This document shows, piece by piece, positions 27,178 to 40,357 of a DNA stretch of 64,000 bases. Numbering within the stretch: position 1 is the first letter of the stretch; each line of letters opens with the position of its first letter. The position numbers and the translations under genes are program-made. The notes below the pieces were generated by a model. That model was not told where the DNA came from. It searched no databases and was given only the letters and a program-made list of their open reading frames with translations. The stretch spans positions 3,359,644 through 3,423,643 of the forward strand of contig VFFE01007257.1 in assembly GCA_008921705.1 (NCBI GenBank). Direction: 5' to 3'. Source of the stretch: Burhinus oedicnemus (Eukaryota > Chordata > Aves > Charadriiformes > Burhinidae).

Positions 27178-30100
27178 GTGCTACAGCAAATTGTTCTTTA
27201 TAATAAAGCTACAATAATGTCCGCTTGGGGGAAAAAAAGCCACAGGCAGATTCTACAAGGCCTGAATAAATTTAAATGCCAATATTGTATAATTACATAA
27301 TTTTATGTTTTCCTTTGTAAAAAGGCAGTGGCTAAGAATTTCATATATTTCATTCATTCACTCTTCAGCACCAAGTATAGATTGCCAGGACATCTGAGTC
27401 TCGTTTCATTTCATCTTTGTAAGAAATTGGACAATTCTCAGGATGAAAGAAAGCCAAATAGTACAATTCTATTTATTAAGTGTGCTCAGTATAAGGATGC
27501 TTTCCGAGTACATTCTGCACCTTCATCATAGACTAAAGTGGCATGAAGGTGAGTACACTTTGTCTATAAGAGAAACAAATTAGGAAAATCTTTAGTTAAT
27601 ATATGATGTGCAAGATCATTTGATTCACAGGTCTACCTGCCTATTTTATACAACAGCTGTATTCAGTGTACATGCATTGCATTTTAGAAATTGATGATTT
27701 CTTCTGAGTTCATAATTTTATAATGATAAAATGCTAGCACAATCATAAACATTGTGAATCTTTTTCTTGGGGAATCTAAATTCTGTGCTCTGCTGCGTGA
27801 TTACTCAAATAATAAATTACTACTCCTCATGACAAGAGGAGAAGAATTGTGATCTATATAACTTGTCATCTTCATCACTGATATTTACAAATGAATGCAT
27901 CTAATGATTTGGCTGCTAGAAACTTCACCCTGTAATATTTGCTAAAAACTTAGTCATATTCATTATTTTTCTCTCTAACACTGTAAAAAAAAAATTCACA
28001 AGAAAATTATTTCTTAACAAGAAAAATATTTTCTTAATAAATTATTACTTTCAGTTCTGGGCTTCATTTTCTGCTGCATTATTCTACTTGCACATCTATG
28101 AGAGTTAGCAGAGCAGAGATGACATTTCTTGAAGAAACAGGTCTTTCCTTGCTCTGCTCCAATCCCTTTATCACCCATTCAAAGTTACACAAAGTAATAT
28201 AGAAAACAGTGCCACGAATTCAGGTGGATATATCCGAGTAACAGGTTTTTAATCATGTAGTGCTGGTAGACCAGCTTGCAAGCCAGCAGTCGAGTTTTGT
28301 GGTGGCATCACCCACAGATGTTTCACAGAAAAGGGAGACACAGGGAGTTGTCAACCCACTGTGAATCAATTTATTCATTCTCACCAACTCTCCAGTCAAT
28401 TTCATCCTTCAAGGTGCAAATTAGAAATACAGATGTATTCTCTGAAAAGCTTTCCAGATTCAGGTTTTTAAAAGCAAGTTAAAAGCCTGCTGGCTCTCAT
28501 CCAGCGTAGTATCAGTTTAACACTGGAGGAATACTTCTGCAGGGAGCCACATCCCCAGCTTTGAAGTGAACTTCATAACACGTATTTATATCAGTTATTA
28601 TGTTTCTGCAGACCTAACGTCCTAAGACTTCATAGCCACAGTCAAGACCTGGCAAAACACCTTTCGACTTCAGCCACTTCTACCACAAGCAGAAAGTGCA
28701 AAGCTCTAAGACTACGCCACTGTCTTGAACTACGTTTGACATCGTTAGTACTGGGGACCAGAATTTGGAGGAAAGCAATGACCCAAGACTGCTGCACAAA
28801 TGAGAGGGAACTTTAGTGCTTTTTAGCTGCGTAGAGCAGTGAGATATCTTGCACTAATTCAAGATATATTCCACCTGCAATCACCCGGAATAGAAGGTAA
28901 AAGGAAACTTGAAGCTGAGTCTATAAACTATAGAATAAAGTCATGAGAGGTCTGCAATGTGATGAGATGAACAGCCACAAAGGATAAACAATGGCACGTT
29001 ACATCCTTTGCATATGCTCTAAGCAGTGCAGAGTGGAACTGTGTTCTTGTAATTTGTTTGTATTTGCTGTGAGAACTTGCACGAGTCAACAGAAAACTAA
29101 AACAATAAAAGTCTGTCAGGTTTTCTACTACCCTAATAGTTAAAGATTTTTTTCTAACATTGCAGAGTGATATTAATAATGGTATAATATTAGTTTGACT
29201 GATAGAATGTAGATCGAATTTACTTGCCTAATTATGCCTCACCTTGGCCTACCCATAAGCACTACGAAGAACAGGCAACTACCCCCAGTAGGCTGCTCTG
29301 CTGTTCTGGCTTATCAGTTGCAACATGTTTTTTTCTCTTGATAACATATTTCAGAGGATGAAAGCAGAAGATTATGTAGGTAAGAAGCAGCACTGAAAAT
29401 GTTTCATCCACAATACACTTGCTACCCTTTTTTGTTTAGCTAAGACTCCTTGGAGCAAAATATTTCATTCTAGCGCAGAGGCACTGCTAAATTTTTTATT
29501 AATATGCATTGTTCTTTCTTTTTAAATCTTACAAAATTGAGTCTAAAATAATACTATTCTGGATTCTGAAATACGATTATAGCTGAGAAAGTATGATTTT
29601 CTACCAGTCACAATGGCAATGCTATCTCCTTATTTTCATATTCACCCTTTATTTTAATATGCAGATAATAACAATCCATAGCTACATAAATGTAAATACC
29701 AGAGAATCCATTTTAATCAGGACACATGAAAAAAAAAACCCACAAAAAACGTATAGAAGTGTAGAGACAAACGAGTACTTCACAGAAGTAAGAAGTCATA
29801 CACACATACAGTTTACATGTTTGTTATTGCCAGTGAATTCTTGACTTGCTCTTGCAAATAGCCGTAGGATAGTGACTCAACCAGGGTGAGCATCAGGCAA
29901 ATCCAACCAAAGGAGGAAAAACAATGCATACATTTTTCATTTTGTTTATGGCACAAGAATGAATGCTTTACTCTGACCAAGACTCTTTTCAAGAGTATGA
30001 AGACTATGTGCTACAAAGGCTTTAGGGTGTTCCATGAATGACTGTTTCCTTTCGAGCTACAGAAAAGCTTGTAATGGACTCTTCTGTCTCCGAGGAAACT

Positions 30101-32463
30101 TTTAAAGCCTAAACAGAATTTCAATAATATTTTGCAGATAGTATGAAATTGTTCCTATAAACCTAACTGCAGATGCACAGATTACATTTAAGCCATATTT
30201 TGAGAAGAAAGAAAGCAAAAATCAGTTTTGAAGGGGTAAGCTTTTACCCAAATTACTAGGGCAGTGCATGCAGCTGGTTGACTTACGGCTAATGTGGTAC
30301 TTTTCAGAGCTTTTAACACACTTTGCTGATTGTTTGCTCAAGGCATATGGTTTGAATGAGCTGGGCAGTGCAGAGTACAGCTGGCAGACTAGATATCAGA
30401 ATCTGGCAATAAGCCTTAGAGTTATGTGTGACTAGGTACCAAATTTGCCTGAATTTTATGTTATGATTTCTATGTATCACTGTAAATTTGAAGTTACTTC
30501 AGATTCTACTACAGTAGATGTCATTGCTTCCAATCTTGCAGCAATTAGGTGTAGCTGACCCATGTTGTGGAAGAACGGTCTTAAAAGGGCAAAAGCTTTT
30601 TTTCTAGGGCAAAATAATTATGAAAAGCTTTTATTAAACAAAGCCGGTATTTTCAAAATGGGCAAGTATCATTTTCTCTAGTGCACAGATTGGGAAACTG
30701 TGACAGGTGCTGTTCCAAATACACATTCATTTCAATCAAGCAAAGAATGGGAAGGTTTTGGCAGCTTGTCCTGTTTTCACTATTACCTCCCATAACCTAA
30801 GTCAATGATTTCAGCCTCAGCTCTGACATTCAGGAAGGTCTAACAAAACTCTCCAGCAGTATCTGAATACAATTTTGTATTAATTTAATAAATGAAGCAT
30901 CATTTTTAGACTCTCAGCATAATAAACTCTCATTTGCACTGAGTAGATTCATAAATTCATGCTGTTAAAAACTGTTTTCATCAGAAATGGGCCAGCCTCC
31001 CACGGTGTCCATTCATATTCCAGTTCTGAACTGCAGGAGGGTGTTTGCCAGTCACAAATGTTCAGTTATTATTACCGAGTTTCCTTTATTGCTGCTTGAA
31101 AAGCCAATATAGATACTGAGAGCGATTCTCTCATCTCAGGGTACATACAACTGTATATTTCTGAGTATATATTCCCATTTTTTTCAGGGAAGTGCATCAA
31201 ATCTTTATGCCACATGAGCTCAATGTAATGAATTAAGATGAATACTAAGAGAAACAGAGAAGCAGCAAGTTCCCCGCTACAGACCTGCATGGCTATGTGA
31301 AAGTACTTTGTAATAAAATGTGTGTTGTAATGCAAATGCTTCACTGAATTCAAATAGCATTTCAAGAACAATGGACTTTTTCAAGCAAAATAAATAAAAC
31401 AGCACATAGCCTCTATTCATCTCAAATATCATTCTCTTAAGTTTAGAAAGAAACTGATTTTCAAAAATTCATACTTCCAACAGTAGAAGTCTCAAATTTG
31501 TGAGGTTGACTAATATCTTAAATAACAATGAACAGCTGGACAATTTTGTGAAAATATATTTCAGTAAAAATAAAAATTAATTTCTTTGAAATCTTCCTTT
31601 TTGCTATTCCCACAATCCTTTCTTCCTATTCCTTCATTGGTCCTAATGGTAATAATATTGAACATGGAGTCAGCATAGATATGCTATACCTGGACAAATT
31701 GAAAGTAAATAATAAAGGATTTTTGTTACATCTGAAACTTCAGTTTCCCTATCAACATAAAGGAATATATATAGAGAGAAAAGTATGAGGAAAAAAGGTT
31801 GCATATTCTTATAGTAGAAGTACTGCCACTAAGTTCTTGAACCTTTTGAAGATGACCCCATGAATAATGAATAAAATGTGCAAAGGACACTGTTTTGCAG
31901 GACAAAAAGATCCAAACACAATAAAAATGTCAAATATCTTGAAGTGAAGTTTGTGGAAGTTCATTTCAGTAGGAGTGAAGCACAATACAACTGGAAAAGA
32001 TGTATAGTACCATTTTTATATCAGCAAATAATACAATATGCTTGTACAAGTTCATGGAGAAGCTCTTTAGAAAGATAACATGGCATATGTTCTGACACAT
32101 GTAAGTGAGCATGCCACACCTCTGACTTTACTGCTGAGGCCTTTAGAGTGTCTGTACTCTAAGGCTAATTTTTCATTATTTTTAAATTGTATTTTTAACA
32201 GTTAATACATTATCCAGCCCTAAGACTTGACAAGATGTACAAATATGCACTCCTTTACCTGCAGGGCCTGATTTACAGGCATGCTCAAAGTATATGTAAG
32301 CTTCACAAGAGCAACTGAAACACTGACAAATATTAAAAGCAGCTATATACAAAATAGACTGAAGTATAGTTCAAAGAACATCGAGAGAAAAGTGAGGAAT
32401 GTTAGAGGTCATCTCACCTACAAAGAAAAGATGTCATCAGAGGATTACAAAATTTTATTTCCT

Positions 32464-32580
32464 AGGCAACTCTCAGGTCAATTAGCTACCAGGTCCATTT
32501 CAGGTCAATTATCTAGCATTAATACAGACATTAGCAGATGGCTTCTGAGGTTCACAAACCAGCAGCTTTAGGCAACTCTC
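32464..32580 (+). repeat. Cluster of short direct repeats
   Basis: TAGGCAACTCTC at about 32,464-32,475 recurs at 32,569-32,580, and between them TCAGGTCAATTA is repeated (32,473 and 32,500). The purpose is unclear; probably small-scale slippage duplications. Confidence 0.6.
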
Positions 32581-33693
32581 TCCCTCTAGCCCTGAAACAA
32601 CTAAATGCCTTTTTCCAGATTTGCGTGAAAGCTGGTAGCCGTCAGTTTGCATATATTTCAGCCTTCCACGTCACTTGGATGTAAAAATAGACACACCTTC
32701 TCACAGAGGGCCTGGTTTATAGAATCACACAGCTAACTTTCAGAGAACACAGGAAATGTGATAACAATTTCCTCATCCCACGTTTTACTCATATAATTAG
32801 GCGTATATTTTGAAAATCCTCACCCCTAAGACCAGAACACTGAACAGCAGCTTTCACTGCTCTTAATTCTCTTCGCTTAGGTTAAACCTTTTCTCCTTAT
32901 CCCTGCTCTTTATTTTGCCCATTGATACTTAATTTTTTGTGCAAAGGGAAGAACTTTAAGAACAGACCCACCTCAGACTATCAGGACCCCTTGACTGAAG
33001 GCTCTCTCTCTTCTGGGAGGAATACTGGCCTGAGCTACAAACCTAACGCAGGAGAGGATCCATATGGACTCTGTGTTAGAGGTACTTTCTGCCTGGGCTG
33101 AAATTCCAAGCAGAGACAGGTGATCTGACTTTGTTCTATCAGCAAATAAACTCAACAGGTTATCAAAACTATTAGCCAAGTTACCTCATCTCCATTGCTG
33201 TTTTAACTCAGGTTAAAAATGTAACTTTTTTATTGAGGGCTTTTGTTCTTTTTTTTTTTTTTAATCATACTTGCACCAGATTTAAAAAGCCAATTATCCC
33301 ACTTTTAACAATGTTTTCACAGTAAATTAAGACAATGATTAACAAACAACTCACTAAGCACATTATCTTAGAGCTCAAGTGTTATAATTGGAAGAACTCA
33401 GTGGATATTTTCATGGCAATGCAAAATAGAAAAGTCTTGGCCCACGAACATAAAAAACCAAATTCAAACCTCAATTATCAGGCTTTACATATGATAGCCA
33501 TGGAATAATCTGGCAAACTGAAAATGGAATTTAAAATAATCCAAAATTTGGTCCTGGAGAATGAGCATATTTGCACCACAAAATTCTTAATTATCAACAT
33601 AAGCCTACTATTGCCTTCAAATACGCAACTAATGTCAAGCCAAACATTTAAACTAGAATAGGAGGGGAAAAAAAAAAGTCTTCACTGAGTGAC

Positions 33694-33760
33694 TGTCGTG
33701 GTTTGGGCCAGATTGGCCCAATCCGGTGGAATGACATCTCCTTTAAAATAAGCATTGTGA
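33694..33760 (+). mobile_element. Possible LTR start fragment (endogenous retrovirus-like)
   Basis: TGTCGTGGTTTGGGCCAGAT resembles the TG-beginning of several avian LTR families (TGTCGTGGTTT...). It is followed by a small palindrome (33,703-33,721) and a short CpG-containing stretch unlike its AT-rich surroundings. No matching LTR end, primer-binding site or viral gene is seen, so this is at most a solo or broken fragment. Confidence 0.25.
33703..33721. repeat. Perfect 8-bp inverted repeat with 3-base spacer
   Basis: TTGGGCCA-GAT-TGGCCCAA, inside the LTR-like fragment. It resembles an NF1-type split palindrome (TTGGN(n)CCAA), but no function is shown. Confidence 0.8.
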
Positions 33761-34069
33761 AAATGGCCGCTATCTTGCTGGGTTACACACTGTCAGAATC
33801 CTGGTAAATCATTTACAGCTGGAGAGTCCTATCATCTTTCAGCATCATCTTTCTCTGGGTTCTATATTCACGAGAGCCATTGATACCAAAATGAGTGAAA
33901 ATACAATTGAGAATGTTCAATTCCACAACAAAAATAGAGACTAAAAGGTTTCACTGTAGGTCTACCATATACTAGCCTTCAAAGTGTCTGCTCTGCCTGA
34001 AACCAGTCCTTAGCTTTGTATCTGCAATTCTGTATGGCTTTCGCTATCTCCCAGTTCAGCATGAGTTAG

Positions 34070-34108
34070 GTCAGAAGGTTTGGAATAACGTCAGAAGGTT
34101 TGGAATAA
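34070..34108 (+). repeat. Tandem duplication, 19-base unit
   Basis: GTCAGAAGGTTTGGAATAA occurs at 34,070-34,088 and again, identical, at 34,090-34,108 (period 20). It is a recent small duplication. Confidence 0.95.
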
Positions 34109-35412
34109 ATTACCTCTTCTACAGTGTATTGCAAACAAGATGATTCTAAAGACACGCTGATCTGTTTCTCTCCCTCCCCCATTTATTTTACTCAACCAAA
34201 TAAGATAAAACCTGTATTCAAGGTGCAGTTTTGAGTCCTAAGTGGGGAAAAATATAGATTTATTTAGAAAGGCAGTAAATTCCCTCTATAAGCCAGCGTT
34301 TAAATAATATGTTAGACACATCTATATATACACACACCAAGACACATACGCGTACACTTAGACTAATACATATATTCCCCTGCAGTTCTGTATTAATCAA
34401 ATGGAATACCCTGTAGTAGAAATACAGTACTAATAACTCAAAATAGCACTTCTGTTCAAGTTGCCTTGTACAAGCTTATTTGAGTTCTAATTGTGTGTTG
34501 AAATTCTCTCTAATGCCTAGGTTTATTTGAAGGTTAGCTTTTGGTCCCATGGAGATAAAGGAAAATGTGCCAACATTTGAGAGATTTGATTACCTGTATA
34601 AAATTATGCTTGCTCATTTTTCCTAGGCAAGATACTCTTGGGTAAAGTTATATTAAAGAGGGAATAGAAATAGTGTACATCCAAAGAAAATATTTTCCAA
34701 TTATGCTTCACAAGATGCAGAAAATATTACTTGTGATAGAGGATTATGAATGAGATAATTACTGAAGGCCTAATGTACCTAAAGCTACAATAAAGGAGAG
34801 AGAAAAACATTAATAAGTGCTTATTGACTGTTCTTCCTGCTCTTTGTAATAAAAGGCCAGAACAGTACCAAGGACAAACCTTTCCACAGTTTTGCTGTGA
34901 TACATTATATACAAGAATACCTTTCCTACTTACATGGCCCATCATTAATTCCTATAAATGAAACCATATCAGCTTTTACTTAACACCCAAAACACTTTAT
35001 GCCTCTCAAAACAAGCTTAGTAAGAAATTTTTCATATTAAGAGTCAACTGAAAACAACAGAGATTTAGAAATACATAGGATAAATGCTTCCTCTTTTAAA
35101 TTATTTCATTTCACACATTCTTAATGAGGAAGCTGCACTTCCGAAAGAATCCAGACTAATATTATGTTGGTAAGGTGCAGAATGACAAAAGACTGACTTC
35201 TAGAAATTAAAGTATGTCTCATTATCACTTTTTGATTCCCCAATGAAATAAATGATAAATCAATTATTTCTGAGAAGCTCTAGCAAAGAATATTTGAGCT
35301 TCCACACACAGTACTTCAATACAGGTGTGATCAATAGGGAAGATTATAAAAAAAGCTTTTTTCCTGCTGCAGAGCAGAACTTGGTATGCCATGCAAAATT
35401 ACCTTTGGTGCA

Positions 35413-35428
35413 TTTTTTTTTTTTTTTT
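35413..35428 (+). repeat. Poly-T run
   Basis: T16 run ending in CA. No retrotransposon sequence is recognised next to it. Confidence 0.9.
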
Positions 35429-37657
35429 CAATGTCAGCTCACAATACTGCTGCATCAAGTGTGAAGGTACGGTCGCTACAGAAAGGGTTAACAGTATTTC
35501 TAAAAGAATGACAGAGGACATGAACATTACAAGGATCAATCTACATGGTGAGGAAGCTGTGAGTGCTGTGGCTTTCTTTCGCTCCTACGCTTACTTAATT
35601 CCAGAAAGAGCAACAGTTTCACTAATGAAACACACGCCTTACCAATTATCGCGGTCCCCTCTTCTTAACAAGAATCTCTTTAATATTCTTAGATACACGC
35701 AGCAACCTGTGCATAAGCAAACCAGTTTTCATCTCAGTGTAGTCCTTGCTTTTTTTTTTCTTCATCTCTCCGCCTCTACCAGACACTGCATAAACTGTAT
35801 ATAAGGCTTTACATTAAGTACCTTAAAGACAGACTTAATGTTGAGTGACTTTACTAACCAAATTTGGAATGAATTTGACCTACTGGATCCGAAGCAATTC
35901 AAAGTACCTAGAAGGCTGGACCCCTCAAAATTATTTTTATCAACTAAAAGCAGTACTGCAAAACATACAGCTTCACAAAGCAGAAATTCAGGCTCTGGAA
36001 CAGAACAAATCACGAGGCATAATAAGGACAAGCGACTTACAAATTAAGTGGCTAAGAAAATAATAAATTAAGGGTTAACTATTACTGGATTATTGGTCTC
36101 CCTGAGAATTCTCAAACAAATGATCTTGAGAGATTACTTTTGATGGTGTCTCATGGGGACAATGAAATACATGAGTGCCTGAAGACTGCATCACGGTTAT
36201 TACAGCAGGAAGGTCACCAAGAAAATAGACCCTGAGATCGGTTCCTTTGTCCTACACCAGCCTAGATCCCCCTGTGCTACCGAGGTTCTCAGAGCTAAAT
36301 GCAAAGCGGACTATCAGATGAGTCAGTATGGGTATTATTCCAGGCTGACAACCTGCCTTCCTGAAGCGACATCGGAGTTTTCCCCTCACAAAGAAACTGA
36401 CCTTGGAAACTGAGCCTTAAGACAAAACGGAGCCACGTTTGCCTGTTTTAGAGTGGGGAAAGTATCTCTTATATTTTCAAGTCTTTCTGCAATTTGCAGA
36501 ATTTACAAATATATTCCTGATTCTGCATAGGCTATGTCAGCTGGAATAACTACCAACACAGTCATACTATGGTTTTTTTGCTTTATAAGCATGAAACACA
36601 TACATTTCATAACACATTTAAAGCACCACAGTGAACCTATTGTCTCAGAGCAGGCCTCCAGCCTGGCTAGTAGAGCAAAATTTTGCTTTACTATCCATCA
36701 GACTTTGTCCCATAGAGAACTGTCTATTACAGTATTTGTACAGAATGCATTTGATTTAGATAGAAATATTTAGTCACAAAAAGTTCCCTTCCAAATATTT
36801 ATTTACACAAATATACTGCTCAATTCCTAGCATTCTTTTGCTTATCAGTAATTTGCAGTAATTAGCAGGTGGTCTTCTGGCATGACAGAATTTAGATCAA
36901 TTACAAAATGATTACTTAATGGGACGATCAGTGCAGTTGCCTTCTACATAGAACAAGAAACCTAATTCTGCCTAACAATTCAGAGCGTTTGTAATTTTCT
37001 TTATTTTTGAGGTACAGTAACTCCACCGTGTCAGTAAGCCTTAATTCAATATATTTAAGTGTACATATATTTGTTGTTATATCACATTTAAGTTATTAAT
37101 AAATTGCATCTCTTACAGAATGTCCCCCACACTTGAAAAGTAATCACACGGTTTCTTCGTCTTCCCAACAATATTCAGTCTTTACACCTTGCAATACCAT
37201 TACCAGCTAGTGGAAGGCAGCACTGTCTGCGGAAATTAACCAAGAATCAGAAAACTGGTCCCCTGGCAATGCCATGGACTTGAGACAATTGTGGACATTG
37301 AAAATTACCTCTCTGCCCACACCATCCTTCTGTATTCATATTTTCTTCCTCTGTTACAGTCTGCATATCCTGTTTAGACAGTAATAGATTTGAGGCAGGA
37401 ATTGTCTCCTTCTCACAACAAAACTGATCAAAATTTTAGCTAAGGCAGCATTAACAGCTTTCACTTTTACTGTTACTTGATGCACCATTCCTCACTTGCT
37501 GCAGTTCAGTTTAGAAAAATGCCCTCCATGTATGCTTTAAGGGTATGTACGACAGCTTAAAAATGCACACAAGAAACAAATCCATGCCAAGACCCCCTTA
37601 AGAAAACCCATGGCTTAAATCTCAGTTTGGTCTGTAAATCTTTTCATGCCAAGTAAA

Positions 37658-37687
37658 ATCATGGTATATGCTATCATGGTATATGCT
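37658..37687 (+). repeat. Tandem duplication, 15-base unit
   Basis: ATCATGGTATATGCT is repeated head-to-tail with no change at 37,658-37,672 and 37,673-37,687. Confidence 0.95.
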
Positions 37688-39226
37688 TTAAATGATTTAA
37701 GTAACTTCCATTTATTCATGTGAAAATCCAATAAAGAGTAAAAGTTTTTATACATTTAGATCAGCACCTGCTTCTCAGTTAATCAAATATTCTAACAAGC
37801 ATGTGGGATATCCAACAAAATAATCAAGACCCACTAAGTAGCAGAAATAAACTAACATTTGAAATATTGTGTTGGCATTAAGTCTTATTTCAGATGATTT
37901 TGCATGAAGGAAGAAACACAAACATTTTGCCTCTGGACATTGTATTTTCTTGTCTGTATGACAAAACAACAATAGGAATTGAGAAGTGTGCCAGTGGTCT
38001 ACATTAAATGCTTTAGACTACATAGTAATTAGAGAACAGGTTGCCTGCAAAACAGATAATTTCAAAAAAAAAAAAGAGAGTAAAAAGGGAATGGCAATAT
38101 CAGTAGTTGTATTTAGAAAACTCATTCTGTAAAAATTAAGCTATTTGAGCTGAGTATTATCAGATTCCAAGACTTTTGCAACATGCTTTAACATAAAGGA
38201 TCATGTTGCATCAATTATGTTGCAGATTATCCCAAATTAATTGAAAAAATAAGGTCTTTTTTTCCATTCACTTTAATATCCTGATTTCTTAGGTTGGATG
38301 TATAACATATCGTAGCTCTTAATGATGCTTGTAGCTTGATGACCTCAGAAAATGATGTGATAGAAGAGCTATGGTTTGGTTCAATTCCTCTGTCCTCTGG
38401 GTACTTCACATCTGGATGCCTACCAGCAGTTCTGCATATACTAAAATTCACCTTTTCTTACTTGGTAACAATACCCCTATTATATGTAAGTAGTTCTCTC
38501 AGCAAGGCAGAAGAAAATTAGATAACATGGTTTCCGGATTTAAACCGGCAGAGGACTAGGGCACTCTGAACTACTAAGAAATATCTTTTGCTGGTTCTAC
38601 CTGCAACTGAGCTCCTTGCCTCCAGTGATCCTCTCCTATTTCACTGCATTCCCTCTCATTGAGGTGATCTGACAGCAACGCGCGGCACATCAAGTTGAAA
38701 CACAAACCCTCAGCTTTGCTTCTATTCACCAGGGGCTGGGTGCGTAACAGCTATTGAGCTCAGACCCTGAAACAAGAAAAGGGATTTCTTATGTTGCTCC
38801 TAATGATTCCTCTGGTTAATTCAGGAATGGCATTGATAGTCTCCAGGGAGAGCTACACTTACTTTTTCTTAGCTGCTGGCATGACTGCTGTAAAATAAAG
38901 GCTTTGAAAGAAATTATGGAAGGGGAATCTTTACACTAATAGAGAGTCCTCAGGAAAAAGGAAAGTTATATATTACTCTATATCGCTACAGGTGTTCCTC
39001 AGGGATCACCAAGGGGCTAATTCAGATACATAAATATTTGCGTAGACAGCTTTAGGAAAATTAGGTACATTTATTGTCAATGCCACATGCCCCACACGTT
39101 GCTTTTAAATAATAGTTACCTATAAACGCTGCCTAAAATACTTATTGCAGCAAATTACTTCCGTAATGAAGCCTACTGCCTCACATCCAGATTAAATTGC
39201 ACAGCATCAACATCCCTGGCTTTGTC

Positions 39227-39252
39227 CAAAAAAACCCACCAAAAACCAAAAG
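39227..39252 (+). repeat. A/C-rich low-complexity tract
   Basis: Short tract of A-runs broken by CCC and CC (AAAAAAACCCACCAAAAACC). Confidence 0.8.
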
Positions 39253-39814
39253 ACCCTCAGCTGTGAAGTCCTTGGTCTGTTGCACAACACGTTACATCTT
39301 CCTTTTTCTTTTTTCAGTTTACTAGAAATAGGAAAAAAACGAGCTTTTAAAACAGAACTTTCAAGAAACAAAATTTATGCAAACTCTTTCACGTTGTTTT
39401 CACATGCAAACTCTTTTGTATTCTTATTACTGTGAAAGCGTATTTATTGCATCCTAAAAATACAGAGATGTCCAGCAGGTAAAAAGCAAGCCTTTCTCAG
39501 ATGTAATTCAGTTCACGAGGTATCAACCACTTCAGCTCCAGAGCTCTTACTGGAAGCCTGCAAACACTAAAGGAATGAGTCCCAAAGCATTTCTCATTTT
39601 AATGCAAAATTATTTTTAAGGTTTTCATTTCAGGAATCCTTGGCAAATTGAGGACCATCATATCAGGACCTGAAAACAATAAATACACCCATTCACTTTA
39701 CTGGTCAAAAGGCAACACGTTCTGTCATTTTTGGGAAGTCACTACTATCTGATAGCTTTTCGGTAGCCTATGGGAAATACGTTTGTCAAGTTCAGAAAGG
39801 ACAAACTTTTAGCA

Positions 39815-39845
<31 letters not shown>

Positions 39846-40295
39846 TAGTTAAATTGACAACTGGAACTGAAGCATTCTGACAGCACCAGGGGTGGGCCCT
39901 ACAGGTAGAAATTGAAAACCATTTACTCAAGCAATGTTGGAAAGACTAAACGATCATAGGGCATCTGCAGAATATCATGTGGAAGGCTCTACTTAATTTT
40001 TCATACTGTCACTTCAGCATTTTGCATGCATACTTGGAAAACATTTCAATTCATTGAGAGAAAGATAAAGTGTTTAGATCAATATATTGAACAAAAGTAC
40101 ACAAGCTTCTGATTCTTCACAAGCAAAAAAAACCTCTCAATGTTAGGTACTCTTTTGCAGAAGATTAGAAATCTTTGTGGCTTTCGAAAAATGAGACAAG
40201 GAAATTTAAGCGAATAACGTTAAAGTAACATCAGGGGATCAAAATGCCTAAGCACACACAGTGTAATCATGTCCATCATGTAAACCATTCTTTTT

Positions 40296-40357
40296 AAAAA
40301 AAAACCAAAACAACACCACCAAAAAAACCCCCCAAACAAACAAAAAACCCACCCCAA
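40296..40357 (+). repeat. A/C-rich low-complexity tract
   Basis: A-runs alternating with CC, CACCACC, CCCCCC and CCCACCCC over about 60 bases, with no T or G inside. Confidence 0.9.

Noticed and set aside
35391..35804. 137-codon plus-strand frame, among the longest in the window
   Set aside because: Its start lies in a poly-T run (Phe-rich), no domain is visible, and frames of this size are expected by chance in 64 kb.
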